Shown: positions 27,180 to 35,672 of the stretch, in pieces | Layout: each line of letters begins with the position of its first letter | How positions within the stretch are numbered: the stretch's first letter is position 1 | Source of the DNA: Microbacteriaceae bacterium VKM Ac-2854 | Lineage (GTDB): Bacteria > Actinomycetota > Actinomycetes > Actinomycetales > Microbacteriaceae | DNA length: 64,000 bases | Direction of reading: 5' to 3' | NCBI GenBank assembly: GCA_013205085.1 | Contig: JABMLH010000003.1 | Span: forward strand, 248,001-312,000 | Translations under genes and position numbers: made by a program | Notes under the pieces: generated by a model | Databases searched by the model: none | Seen by the model: the letters and a program-made list of their open reading frames with translations, nothing else | What the model was told of the DNA's origin: nothing

Positions 27180-28652
27180 TCACTCCTCGGAGTCGGTGGG
27201 TCGTGGCGAGAGCGTCGGCAGCTCGGTGATACCGAACTCGTGTCGGAGCGCGCTGCGGGCGGCGTGCATCCCGCCGAGCCCGTGCACTCCGGGACCGGGC
27301 GGCGTGGACGACGAGCAGAGGTAGACACCGCGACCCGGCGTACGCCACGGGTCCGTCGACAGCACGGGGCGCGCGATCAGCTGTCGCACGCTCGCCGTGC
27401 CGGCGGAGATGTCACCGCCGACGTAGTTGGGGTTGTAGTCGCTCATGTCGCGCGCGGTCATCGACGCGGTCGCCAGGATGCGGTCGCGCACGCCGGGAGC
27501 GAACCGCTCCAGCTGGCGGATGATCGGCTCGGTCTGGTCGATGTCGGAGCCGCGCGGCACGTGCGTGTAAGCCCACAACACGTGCTGACCCTCCGGGGCC
27601 CGGGAGGGATCGGCGTGGCTCGGCTGCGCGACCAGGACGTACGGCGATGACGCATGCCGGCCCCGCGCGACAGCGCGCTCGGCGGCGGCGATCTCGGCAC
27701 GGGAGCCGCCGACGTGCAGTGTTCCGGCCTCTGCCAGCTGCGGGTTCGTCCACGGCACGGGGCCGTCGAGCGCGATGTCGAGCTTCGCGACCGCGTTGCC
27801 GTAACGGAAGGAGGCCAGTCGGGAGACGTAGTTGCGCGGCAGCCGACCGCCCGCGATGGCCGCGAGCGAGCGAGGGCTGACATCGAGCACCACCGCGCGG
27901 TGCCGCGGCAGCTCGTCGAGCGAGGAGATCGGCGTGCCCGTGTGGATCACGCCGCCGTGGGCGCGGAGGTCGTCGGCCAGCGCATCGACGATGCGCTGGG
28001 TGCCACCGAGCGGGATCGGCCAGCCGCGGGCATGCGCGAAGCACGCCAGGAACAGTCCGGCCGCCGCCGTGGAGATGCTCGGCATCGGCCGGATGGCGTG
28101 GGCGGCGACACCGGTCAGCATCGCCGGCGCCACCTCCTCCCGGAAGCGCAGGTTCCAGCTCGGCAGGCCCTGCTCGAGAGCGCGCAGCCCGAAGCGCAGC
28201 GCGGTCAGCGGCTCGGCCGGAAGTCGCAGCAGCTGGTTGCCGGTGAACTCGGCGACGCCATCCGCGTGAGCGGCGAGCGGACCCATCAGCTGACGCCAGG
28301 CGGAGCCGTCGCGGCCGAGCCCCTGGACCGTGCGTTCGAGATCGCGATACGCGAGCCCGGCCCGGCCGCCATCGAGCGGATGCCCGTAGGAGAGTTCGGG
28401 CAGCGTGAACGGGATGCGTTGTTCCAGGCCGAACGCTTGGAAGAAGGCCGAGGCGAACGCCATCGGATGCACGGCCGAGCAGATGTCGTGCTGGAAGCCG
28501 GGCAGCGTCAGCTCGGCCGTGCGCGCTCCCCCGCCGATCGTCTTGTTGCGTTCGTACACCGCGACCGAGAGACCGGCCCGCGCCAGGACGACCGCGGCGG
28601 CCAGGCCGTTCGGGCCCGCCCCCACAACAACGGCATCGACCGCGTCGCTCAC
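27180..28652 (-). CDS. phytoene-desaturase/amine-oxidase-like FAD oxidoreductase
   Basis: 490 residues. It opens with the dinucleotide motif VVVGAGPNGLAAAVVLARAG and the adjacent ERNKTIGGGART, and ends with CSSSTPPGPGVHGLGGMHAA, both typical of CrtI-like/retinol-saturase-like proteins. Such enzymes oxidise or isomerise hydrophobic polyene or lipid substrates; no carotenoid synthesis genes lie nearby, so a carotenoid role is not supported. The ATG overlaps the end of the SDR gene (ATGA), and the SRPBCC gene follows after 2 bases. Confidence 0.85.
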   Translation of the reverse strand: MSDAVDAVVVGAGPNGLAAAVVLARAGLSVAVYERNKTIGGGARTAELTLPGFQHDICSAVHPMAFASAFFQAFGLEQRIPFTLPELSYGHPLDGGRAGLAYRDLERTVQGLGRDGSAWRQLMGPLAAHADGVAEFTGNQLLRLPAEPLTALRFGLRALEQGLPSWNLRFREEVAPAMLTGVAAHAIRPMPSISTAAAGLFLACFAHARGWPIPLGGTQRIVDALADDLRAHGGVIHTGTPISSLDELPRHRAVVLDVSPRSLAAIAGGRLPRNYVSRLASFRYGNAVAKLDIALDGPVPWTNPQLAEAGTLHVGGSRAEIAAAERAVARGRHASSPYVLVAQPSHADPSRAPEGQHVLWAYTHVPRGSDIDQTEPIIRQLERFAPGVRDRILATASMTARDMSDYNPNYVGGDISAGTASVRQLIARPVLSTDPWRTPGRGVYLCSSSTPPGPGVHGLGGMHAARSALRHEFGITELPTLSPRPTDSEE

Positions 28653-29665
28653 CGGCGGCGTACCCGCGCGATCACGCCGATCGCGGTGGCGGCCGCTGCG
28701 CCGACGGCCGCGGCGTAGCTCAGGCCCCGGTGTTGGATCATCCAGGTCTGCGGGCTGCCATTCATCGCCTTGTCCGAGAAGATCCCGCGCGCGCCGTGGT
28801 CGCCGGCGACGGGCTCGTACAGATTGTCGGGAAGCATCGGCTCCTTCTTATCAGGCGCCTGCTGCCCGGAGTAACCCGTCTTCGCGAGATACCAGTCGAG
28901 GAAGGAGCCGGCGAAGCGGTCGCCAAGGATCGTCGCGGCCGTCGGCTCGCCCACCCAGGTGCGTCGGCGCGGGCGATCAGCGACGTCGGCGATGGCGGTC
29001 GCGCCGACCTCGGGCTGGTAGATCGGCGGCACCGGCTGCGGGTGATCCGGCAGCTTCGAGCGCACCCAGTTGAACTGGATCGTGTTCAGCGCCGGCATGT
29101 CGACCACCGAGAGCGAGACCTTCGTACCGCGGTGGATCAGCTCGGCCGAGACCGACTCGGTGAAGCCACGCACGCCGAACTTCGATCCGCAGTACGCCGC
29201 CTGCAGCGGGATGCCCCGGTGCGCCAGCGCGGAGCCGACCTGGATGACGTGACCGCGATCGCGCGGCACCATCCGCGACAGCGCCGCGCGGGTGCCGTTC
29301 ACGAAGCCGTAGAAGTTGACCGACACGGCGCGCTCGAAGTCGGCGGGGTCGGTGTCGAGGAACTCGCCGAACACCCCGACCATCGCGTCGTTCACCCACA
29401 GTTCGATCGGGCCGAACTCGGCCTCGATTCGGTCGGCCGCGGATTCGACCGCCACCCGGTCGGCGACGTCCGTCGGCACGGCGAACCCCCGCCGCCCCAG
29501 GCGCTCGATGTCGGCGACCGTCGCAGCCAGGCCGTCCTCGCCCCGCGCGAGCACCGCCACGTCCCATCCGCGAGCGGCGAGTTCCCGCACCGTCGCGCGG
29601 CCCAGGCCGGCGGTCCCTCCCGTGACGACGGCGACTCCGCGTTCGGACTTCTGCATCTGCTCCAT
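28649..29665 (-). CDS. short-chain dehydrogenase/reductase with C-terminal extension
   Basis: 338 residues. The NAD(P) motif is TGGTAGLGRA (~15-25) and the catalytic pair is Y-x3-K in YCGSK; the family Asn region reads VNDAMVG rather than NNAG, and the catalytic Ser is in QVGSALAHRG. Residues ~240-338 extend past the usual SDR length and end in a hydrophobic segment and VRRR, so it may be membrane-attached like its SRPBCC partner. It is first in the operon; TAGCGT lies six bases before ATG 29665. The substrate is unknown. Confidence 0.88.
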   Translation of the reverse strand: MEQMQKSERGVAVVTGGTAGLGRATVRELAARGWDVAVLARGEDGLAATVADIERLGRRGFAVPTDVADRVAVESAADRIEAEFGPIELWVNDAMVGVFGEFLDTDPADFERAVSVNFYGFVNGTRAALSRMVPRDRGHVIQVGSALAHRGIPLQAAYCGSKFGVRGFTESVSAELIHRGTKVSLSVVDMPALNTIQFNWVRSKLPDHPQPVPPIYQPEVGATAIADVADRPRRRTWVGEPTAATILGDRFAGSFLDWYLAKTGYSGQQAPDKKEPMLPDNLYEPVAGDHGARGIFSDKAMNGSPQTWMIQHRGLSYAAAVGAAAATAIGVIARVRRR

Positions 29666-29671
29666 CCGCTC

Positions 29672-29677
29672 ACGCTA
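29672..29677 (-). promoter_or_regulatory. -10 box for leaderless SDR operon mRNA
   Basis: TAGCGT on the minus strand is six bases before ATG 29665. No ribosome-binding site is present. Confidence 0.55.
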
Positions 29678-29760
29678 CGGGGCCGCGCGGATCGTCGTCG
29701 GGGGTTGCGCCGGGGCTCGGGCCGCGACAGTCAGGGCTTCGCTGCTCGCCACCTGCCCGC

Positions 29761-29958
29761 TCAATGAACCGTCGATATTTCCGCGCCTCTGCCGCGAGCC
29801 TGGCCATCCTCCGAACAGCGCCCAGTCCAGAACCGGGTGTCGTTGTTGTTGTCGTGCAGCACAAATTCCTGGGCGGACTCGGGGACCCGGTACACCGCGT
29901 ATCCGGTGAACCTCGAGCCCGCTATCGGAGCCTTAATGCCGCCGCTAAAGGCGAACCG
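29761..29958 (-). pseudogene. in-frame coding remnant after the lipoprotein stop
   Basis: Directly after the lipoprotein stop TGA (29961-29959) the same frame stays open for 65 more codons and reads protein-like sequence: FSGGIKAPIAGSRFTGYAV, YRVPESAQEFVLHD, NNNDTRFWTG. This resembles the C-terminal end of a secreted protein rather than a random frame. It is either a relic of a longer gene cut by a stop codon, or the tail of an older neighbour that has been fused or eroded. No start codon or ribosome-binding site supports separate expression. The rest of the gap to 29665 shows nothing recognisable. Confidence 0.5.
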
Positions 29959-30480
29959 TCAGCCGCCCATTCCCGGTTCCGCCCAGTTCGCCAGTTCCGA
30001 GCCGGCCGCGGTGCAGGCGGACGCGAGATCGCTGACGATGCCGCTCCACTCCGCCGAATCCGGATCGTAGGCCCAGCCCTGCGTGGTCGCCGGCGTGTCT
30101 TTCAAGTAAGAGGTGGCTGCGGTCTTCGCGGCGGTGACGGCAGGGTCGGTCGTGGCTACGGTCGTGAGTTGGAAAGCTTGTCGGGCGAGGAACTGGCCGT
30201 AGGCGTCATCGCTGAGATCGCCCTGCTGATGATGCCACCGTGTAGTCCAACCGAGACTGAGCAGTGAACTGTAGCGACCGCACGCGTAGGACGCAGACAT
30301 GTCCCCGCCGTCGGACCCGGTCGCTCCCGGCGCCGCCGTGACAGTGACGGTCACGGTCGGCGCGGGCGCCTGCGCCTGTTCCGAACCGGCACAGCCGGTC
30401 AGCGAGACGAGGGTGATCGCAGCAGTGACGCTCCAGAACGTTCGGCGGCAGCGATTCGTGCCTTTTCGTGATATCCCCAT
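29959..30480 (-). CDS. putative lipoprotein, unknown function
   Basis: 173 residues from ATG 30480, chosen because TACCGT lies seven bases upstream; a GTG at 30489 is the alternative. A basic start and hydrophobic segment end in the lipobox LTGC. A TVTVTVTAAPGA linker follows, and then ~125 residues of unrecognised sequence (YACGRYSSLLSLGWTTRWHH, then NWAEPGMGG). It should be a lipid-anchored surface protein. The stop may be premature, because protein-like sequence continues in the same frame to 29761. Confidence 0.65.
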   Translation of the reverse strand: MGISRKGTNRCRRTFWSVTAAITLVSLTGCAGSEQAQAPAPTVTVTVTAAPGATGSDGGDMSASYACGRYSSLLSLGWTTRWHHQQGDLSDDAYGQFLARQAFQLTTVATTDPAVTAAKTAATSYLKDTPATTQGWAYDPDSAEWSGIVSDLASACTAAGSELANWAEPGMGG

Positions 30481-30487
30481 AGGTGAC

Positions 30488-30493
30488 ACGGTA
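30488..30493 (-). promoter_or_regulatory. -10 box for lipoprotein gene
   Basis: TACCGT on the minus strand is seven bases before ATG 30480; no ribosome-binding site is seen. Confidence 0.4.
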
Positions 30494-30701
30494 ACCGGTA
30501 CCCGTAGCTGCGCGTTTGCGGGGACACGAGCAGCCTTCCGAAGATCGTCGCGGTTCGGCAGTCAACTGCAACAGCCGGCCCGGGTTGTGGCCACGTCGGA
30601 GCGACAGCACCCAACGCCGTCCTGCAGAACCACCCTCCACCTCCGCCCGCACGGCGACCACGGGGTCTCGTCCCGGCAGGGTTCTCGCCGACACGTCTCA
30701 G

Positions 30702-31892
30702 TCAGCGTTTCACCGCACGCCACCTCCCGTCTTCGGTGCGTTCCACGCGGCCCTCGCCGAGCAGACCGCCCAATGCGGCCAGCACGTCGCGGGGCCCCAG
30801 CCCGGTGGACCGCGCCAGCTCCTCCGTCTCGCGCGGTGTGCGAGCCGACAGTGCATCCTCGACGCGGGTGATGAGCGGATCCCGGCCGGTTGACGTCGCG
30901 GACGATTCCGGCTCGCCGCCGCAGAGTTCGAGTACGTCGGACACCCCGGTGATGCACTGCGCGTCGTACTCGCGTAGCAGCCGGTGGCAACCGACCGAGG
31001 ACGCGCTGGTGACCGGGCCGGGTACCGCGCCCAGCGGGCGGCCCAGCGCGGCGGCGTGCCCGGCGGTGTTCAAGGAGCCGGAGCGGCCGCCCGCCTCGAC
31101 GACGACGGTGGCCGTCGACACCGCGGCGATCAGTCGGTTCCGTTGCAGAAAGCGCCATCGCGTGGGGCTGTTACCGACCGGCAGCTCGGTGACGACCGCG
31201 CACCCTGGCTCGGTCATCATCCGCTCCAGCATCGCGGCGTGCGCACTCGGATAGAGCCGATCGGGCCCGCCCGCGAGGAATGCGACGGTGCGCCCGCCGA
31301 CGCCGAGCGCGGCGCGGTGCGCGACCCCGTCGATGCCGAAGGCCGCGCCGGAGACGACGCCGACGCCGCGTTCCGCGACGCCCGCCGCGAGTTCCGCCGC
31401 GACGTGCTCGCCGTATCCGGTCGACGCGCGCGCACCGACGACGGCGAGCGACGGCTCCGCGCCGAGGGCCGCCGGGTCGCCGCGCAACCACAGCGCGGCC
31501 GCGCCGTGCGGGCCGAGGTCGTTCAGCGCCTCCGGCCACTCCGGTGCGTCGGGCAGCAGCAGCCGGATGCCGAGCTGGGCGGCCACCTCGAGCCGGCGCA
31601 GCATCAGCGATCGGTCGATCCGCGGCCGCCAGCGCTCGAGACCGTCGGCGAGCACACGAGCCTCAAGGACCCCCGCGCCTAGACGCATCATGATCTGCTC
31701 GACGGAGTCGCGCTGCACCACGGTCGTGAAGGCGCGCTCGGCCCCGAGCGCCTCGATCAGGGTGTTCGCGACGGCATCGCCGGGCTCGGCGATCGAGGTC
31801 CAGCCCGCCCGCGCCGCCGCATCCGGCAGCGACGCAGCTCCCGGCGCAAGACGGGAGACGAGGTCGAGTTCGGCCGGTCGGAACTCGCTCAC
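30702..31892 (-). CDS. dprA: DNA-processing protein DprA
   Basis: 396 residues from GTG 31892. The Rossmann-like DprA core is clear: SLAVVGARASTGYGEHVA, SGAAFGIDGVAHRAAL, FLAGGPDRLYP, PTRWRFLQRNRLIAA and AGGRSGSLNTA. A C-terminal winged-helix domain follows (RETEELARSTGLGPRDVLAAL). DprA binds incoming single-stranded DNA and loads RecA during natural transformation. Its GTG overlaps the frameshifted end of yifB (GTGA), as expected for the conserved yraN-yifB-dprA operon. Confidence 0.94.
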   Translation of the reverse strand: MSEFRPAELDLVSRLAPGAASLPDAAARAGWTSIAEPGDAVANTLIEALGAERAFTTVVQRDSVEQIMMRLGAGVLEARVLADGLERWRPRIDRSLMLRRLEVAAQLGIRLLLPDAPEWPEALNDLGPHGAAALWLRGDPAALGAEPSLAVVGARASTGYGEHVAAELAAGVAERGVGVVSGAAFGIDGVAHRAALGVGGRTVAFLAGGPDRLYPSAHAAMLERMMTEPGCAVVTELPVGNSPTRWRFLQRNRLIAAVSTATVVVEAGGRSGSLNTAGHAAALGRPLGAVPGPVTSASSVGCHRLLREYDAQCITGVSDVLELCGGEPESSATSTGRDPLITRVEDALSARTPRETEELARSTGLGPRDVLAALGGLLGEGRVERTEDGRWRAVKR

Positions 31893-33428
31893 GACAGATC
31901 ACCGCCCCGCAGCACAAGGGCTCGCCCGACCTGCCCCGCACTCGGCCGCTCCGCGCCGTCGAGGTCGGCGAGGGTCCAGGCGAGTCGCAGCACGCGGTCG
32001 TAGCCGCGCATTGTGATCGAGCCGCGTTCGAGGGCGCGATCCAGGGCGAGCGTCGTCGGCTTGGTCCAGCCGATGCTCGGGCCCGCGTAGCCACGGGCCG
32101 GACACCTCGGCGTTCAGCGACCAGGGCGTCGACGTCAACCGCGCCGCCGCGCGCACCCGGGCCGCCAGGACCCGATCGCGTGCCTCGGCGCTCGTGGTGC
32201 CAGGGGTGTCCCGCCGTGCAGCGAGCTGAGCCGCCCCGATCCGGCGCACGGTGAGTCGGATGTCGACGCGATCCAGCAGCGGGCCGCTCAGCCGGGCGAG
32301 GTAGCGGCGCCGCAACTGCGGCGCGCAGGTGCAGTTCTCCCCCGGGATGCCGAAACGCCCGCACGGGCAGGGATTCGCCGCGAGCACGAGCTGCACCCGC
32401 GCCGGGAACTCCGCGACCGCATTCGCCCGGTGGATCCGGATGCTGCCGCTCTCCAACGGCTGCCGCAGCGCGTCCAACGCGATGCTCGAGAACTCGGGCG
32501 CCTCGTCCAGGAACAGCACGCCGCGCGTGGCGCGCGCGAGCGCCCCGGGCCGGATCCGCCCGCTGCCGCCGCCCACGATCGCGGCCGACGACGCCGAGTG
32601 GTGCGGTGCCTCGAACGGCGGCCGCCGCTCCAGCTCTCCCCCGAGCGACTGCCCCGTCAGCGAGCGCATGCACGTCACTTCGAGGGCGGCCTCGTCGTCG
32701 AGGTCCGGCAGGATCCCCGGCAGCCGATCCGCCAGCATCGTCTTGCCCGAGCCGGGCGGGCCGAGCAGGAAGATGTGGTGACCGCCCGCCGCTGCCGCGA
32801 TCATCGCCTCCGTCGCCTCCTCGTTACCGACGATGTCCGCCAGGTCCGGCTGGCGCGCGGAGGACGGACGACGCACCACCGCCGCCCGGATCGGCTCCAC
32901 CACCGGCACCTCCCACTCCGCACCGTGCCACACCGCCGCCGCCGCGAGCGACGCCACCGGCACCACCTCGATCCCCCGCACCAGCGCCGCTTCGTCCGCG
33001 TTCGCGGTCGGCACCATCACCCGACGATGCCCGGCCCGCTGCGCCGCGATCACGGCCGGCAGGATGCCCGGCACCGGCCGCAACCGTCCGTCCAGACCCA
33101 GCTCACCCAGATGCACCGTCTCGGCGACCGTCTCGCCCGGCACATCGCCCAGCGCCACCAACGCGGCCAACGCGATCGCCAGATCGAACCCGGAACCGTG
33201 CTTGGGCATCGCCGCCGGCGACAGGTTGACCGTGATCTTGAACTCGCTGATCGGACTCCCGGCATTCGCCGCCGCCGACCGCACCCGCTCCCGGGCCTGC
33301 GAGAGCGCCGCATCCGGCAAGCCGATCACCGCGATGTTCGGCTGCCCGTCTCCCGCGTGCGCCTCCACATCCACCATCGCCCCGGTGAAGCCCACCAGAC
33401 CCACCGCGCGGGTCCGCCCCAGCCCCAT
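31889..33428 (-). pseudogene. yifB: YifB/ComM-family AAA+ ATPase with one-base frameshift
   Basis: From ATG 33428 the frame encodes a normal YifB: N-terminal Lon-protease-like fold (~1-165), Walker A GPPGSGKT, an SGRIRPG loop, FLDEAPEF (Walker B) and ANPCPCGRFG. After TPWSLNAEVSGPWLRG, near 32080-32100, the family sequence jumps to the next frame: LALDRALERGSITMRGYDR, LRLAWTLADLDGAE, then a stop at 31889 overlapping the dprA start. The total of 1540 bases is one more than a multiple of three, so a single extra base (near a GGGCCCG run) explains it. It is either a real mutation or a sequencing/assembly error. Unshifted, the product would be ~512 residues; otherwise the frame ends at 31899. ComM is a helicase aiding branch migration in transformation. 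Confidence 0.85.
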
Positions 33429-33781
33429 CACGCCACCGCCCGGAAATGGCCGACCTTCACCGGCTCGCCACCCGGCGCGATGATGCCGATCGCGTCGATG
33501 CGTACCCGGCTCGGCCGAGCATCGTGCGCCTTCGCCCACAGATACGCGAGCCGGCGCAGCCGCTTCGCCTTCGCCCGATCGATCGCCTCGATCGGATAGC
33601 CGTACCGCGCCGACGAGCGCGTCTTGACCTCCACGATCACCAACTCGTCCCGATCGCGGCAGACGATGTCGAGTTCGCCCTCCTTCACCCGCCAATTGCG
33701 ATCGAGGATCACGTACCCCCGCTGCGCCAGATGCCGCGCCGCGAACTCCTCGCCGCGCCGACCCAATTCATCCTTGTCCAT
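33428..33781 (-). CDS. yraN: YraN family (UPF0102) endonuclease-fold protein
   Basis: 117 residues from ATG 33781, with GGAGGGAGG upstream. The restriction-endonuclease-like core is clear: GRRGEEFAARHL, GELDIVCRD, VIVEVKTRSS, with the D/ExK residues in E-L-D and E-V-K. Function is not established; the family sits with yifB and dprA in many genomes. Its stop shares one base with the yifB ATG. Confidence 0.92.
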   Translation of the reverse strand: MDKDELGRRGEEFAARHLAQRGYVILDRNWRVKEGELDIVCRDRDELVIVEVKTRSSARYGYPIEAIDRAKAKRLRRLAYLWAKAHDARPSRVRIDAIGIIAPGGEPVKVGHFRAVA

Positions 33782-33938
33782 CGCTCCGACCTCCCTCCTT
33801 CGAGGGTGAATCACCAGCGTGGTCCGCCGCAGGCCCGATGTGCTGAAACGGGAAAGGTCGAGGGTCCTGCAAGGCTGTGGAGGAGGCGACGGGCGCCTGC
33901 AGCCGATAAGAGCTACCGTCTGCGGAGATCGTGGACCG

Positions 33939-34427
33939 TCAGGTCGAACCGTTCGATCGATCCCGATTCGACGACCCTCTCCACCGGACGAGCCTCCCAG
34001 CGAGGTGGGCGGCCAGAAGCACCAGCGCGATCGGGATGGCGCCAGCGGTCATCACGCACGTCGCGAGCACGCCCCAGAGAGCGCCGTATGAACTCGGCCA
34101 CGTGGTGAAGAGTTGATTCAACAGGTCGAGCGACCACGGCAACGCAATGCCCGCCGCCGCGCACCAGGCGGCGCTGCACACGGCGGGCAACACCGAAAGG
34201 AGACCGCGACGGTTCCGGCTCGCGCGGAATGCGGCGCGGCCGGCGAGCATGCTCAGCGCGGTCCAGATCAGGACGCCGATCGCCCCGACGACGTAGCCGA
34301 GGCCGGCCTCGGACGGGTCGTTCTCGCTCACACTCACGCCGACCATCACGATCGCGAACATCAGCGTGGCTGCGGCCGTCGCTGTCAGGAAGCCCACCCA
34401 CAGGGCGGCGAGCGCATGATGAGTCAT
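33939..34427 (-). CDS. integral membrane protein, unknown
   Basis: 162 residues from ATG 34427. Four hydrophobic segments are seen: ~8-30 (WVGFLTATAAATLMFAIVMV), ~48-68, ~85-108 and ~122-148. The tail is basic and Ser-rich (RWRGSSNRDRSNGST). No family was recognised, and no good ribosome-binding site precedes the start. It lies between the DUF2469 gene and yraN on the same strand, where the conserved block normally has nothing, so it may be a lineage-specific insertion. Confidence 0.6.
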   Translation of the reverse strand: MTHHALAALWVGFLTATAAATLMFAIVMVGVSVSENDPSEAGLGYVVGAIGVLIWTALSMLAGRAAFRASRNRRGLLSVLPAVCSAAWCAAAGIALPWSLDLLNQLFTTWPSSYGALWGVLATCVMTAGAIPIALVLLAAHLAGRLVRWRGSSNRDRSNGST

Positions 34428-34460
34428 GCGGGCCTGGGGCCAGGAAGAACGGCGCCATGC

Positions 34461-34487
34461 AGGAGGAACAACGCCCATTCCTCCTGA
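34461..34487. repeat. CAGGAGGAA inverted repeat with extra half-copies
   Basis: CAGGAGGAA and TTCCTCCTG form a perfect 9-bp inverted repeat around 9 bases. Single copies of the half-site lie nearby: CCAGGAAGAA at 34441 and CCAGGAGGAA at ~34509. It lies upstream of the small membrane protein gene and could be a repeat element or an operator. Confidence 0.5.
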
Positions 34488-34541
34488 TCCGTCCCGATCT
34501 TCCTCGGGCCAGGAGGAACGCACGGTGCGCAATGAGAAAGG

Positions 34542-34561
34542 CCGGGGGCCGCACGCCCCCG
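34542..34561 (-). terminator. possible terminator after DUF2469 gene
   Basis: GGGGGC and GCCCCC form a short stem with a small loop, followed on the minus strand by CGGCCTTTCTCATT. The T-run is weak and the hairpin is ~60 bases after the stop, so the call is tentative. Confidence 0.35.
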
Positions 34562-34623
34562 CAGCGGAGGCGACGACCCCGACCGGTGGATCGGGAGCGC
34601 CGGAATCAGCCGAGAAGGCCGGG

Positions 34624-34947
34624 TCACTCGTCGAGCGCGAGCTCCTTGGGCAGCTCGAACTCCTTGCGCGAGAGCTCTTCGACGTTGACATCCTTGAACG
34701 TCAGCACGCGGACCGACTTCACGAAGCGGTCGGAGCGGTAGACGTCCCACACCCAAACGTCCTTCATCGTCAGTTCGAAGTAGAAATCGTGCTCGGTGTC
34801 GCGGCGCACGAGATCGACCTCGTTCGCGAGGTAGAAGCGGCGTTCGGTCTCGACGACGAATGAAAATTGGGAGACGACATCGCGATACTCCCGGTACAGT
34901 GCCAACTCGACCTCGCGGTCGTAGTCCTCGAATTCGTCCTCATCCAT
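34624..34947 (-). CDS. DUF2469 family protein
   Basis: 107 residues, very acidic (MDEDEFEDYDREVELALYRE), with RRFYLANEVDL and FELTMKDVWVWD. This family of unknown function is restricted to actinobacteria and is regularly found after rnhB, as here (45 bases downstream). TAGGAT is nine bases before the ATG, suggesting a very short leader or none. Confidence 0.9.
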   Translation of the reverse strand: MDEDEFEDYDREVELALYREYRDVVSQFSFVVETERRFYLANEVDLVRRDTEHDFYFELTMKDVWVWDVYRSDRFVKSVRVLTFKDVNVEELSRKEFELPKELALDE

Positions 34948-34991
34948 GGTCCGTTCATCCTACGCGGCGACGGACGCACGGGAGCGCAGGG

Positions 34992-35672
34992 TCAGACGGC
35001 CGCCGTCGCGACGGCGCGATCGGCGGGTGCGGACAGCCAGGTCACCCGGTGCAGCGGCGACGGCCCGACGCGGTCGATCGCCGCGTAGTGCACCGCACTG
35101 CCGTAGCCCTTGTTGCTGTCCCAGCAGTAGTCGGCGTAGTCGGCGTGGTGGCGGATCATCAGCCCGTCACGACCGACCTTGGCCAGCACGGACGCGGCCG
35201 CCACCGACGCACAATCGCGGTCGGCCTTGATCCGCGTGATGACGCGGACTTCACCGGCGCGGGCGCCGAGAGCGGGCGTCAGCCAGTCGTGTTTACCGTC
35301 GAGCAGGATGATTGCGGTGGCCAGGTCGACGCCGGCGTCCACGATGCGTTCCAGGGCGCGCGTCGCTGCACGGCCGAGGGCGGGCACGATGCCGCCCTCG
35401 TCGATCTCGTCGGCGGAGGACTCACCGATGGCCCACGCCGAGACCCAGCCGGCGACGCCGGGGATGAGCGCCTCGCGGCGCGGCTGGGCGAGCAGCTTGG
35501 AGTCGCGCAGGCCGACAGGGAAAGCTCCGCTGGCCGCGGTGACGCTCGCGAGACCGACGGAAACCGGGCCGGCGATCGCGCCGCGTCCCACCTCGTCGCA
35601 GCCGATGATCGTGGTCGCTCCGGCCCGCCAGAAGTCGCGCTCGACCTCGAGGGTCGGCTCTGCGACCGCCAT
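34992..35672 (-). CDS. rnhB: ribonuclease HII
   Basis: 226 residues from ATG 35672, which shares one base with the lepB stop (TGATG). RNase HII removes ribonucleotides and RNA from RNA/DNA hybrids. The catalytic motif GCDEVGRGAIAGP and later acidic residues in LLDGKHDW and KADRDCASVAAASVLAKVGRD are intact, as is DSNKGYGSAVH. It is part of lepB-rnhB-DUF2469. Confidence 0.95.
   Translation of the reverse strand: MAVAEPTLEVERDFWRAGATTIIGCDEVGRGAIAGPVSVGLASVTAASGAFPVGLRDSKLLAQPRREALIPGVAGWVSAWAIGESSADEIDEGGIVPALGRAATRALERIVDAGVDLATAIILLDGKHDWLTPALGARAGEVRVITRIKADRDCASVAAASVLAKVGRDGLMIRHHADYADYCWDSNKGYGSAVHYAAIDRVGPSPLHRVTWLSAPADRAVATAAV

Noticed and set aside
27180-28652. Carotenoid biosynthesis gene (crtI)
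   Set aside because: The fold is CrtI-like, but no crtB, crtE or other carotenoid gene lies nearby and the partners are an SDR and an SRPBCC protein.
29764-30267. 167-codon plus-strand ORF over the lipoprotein tail
   Set aside because: It is Arg/Gly-rich without motifs, while the minus strand encodes a lipoprotein with a clear lipobox.
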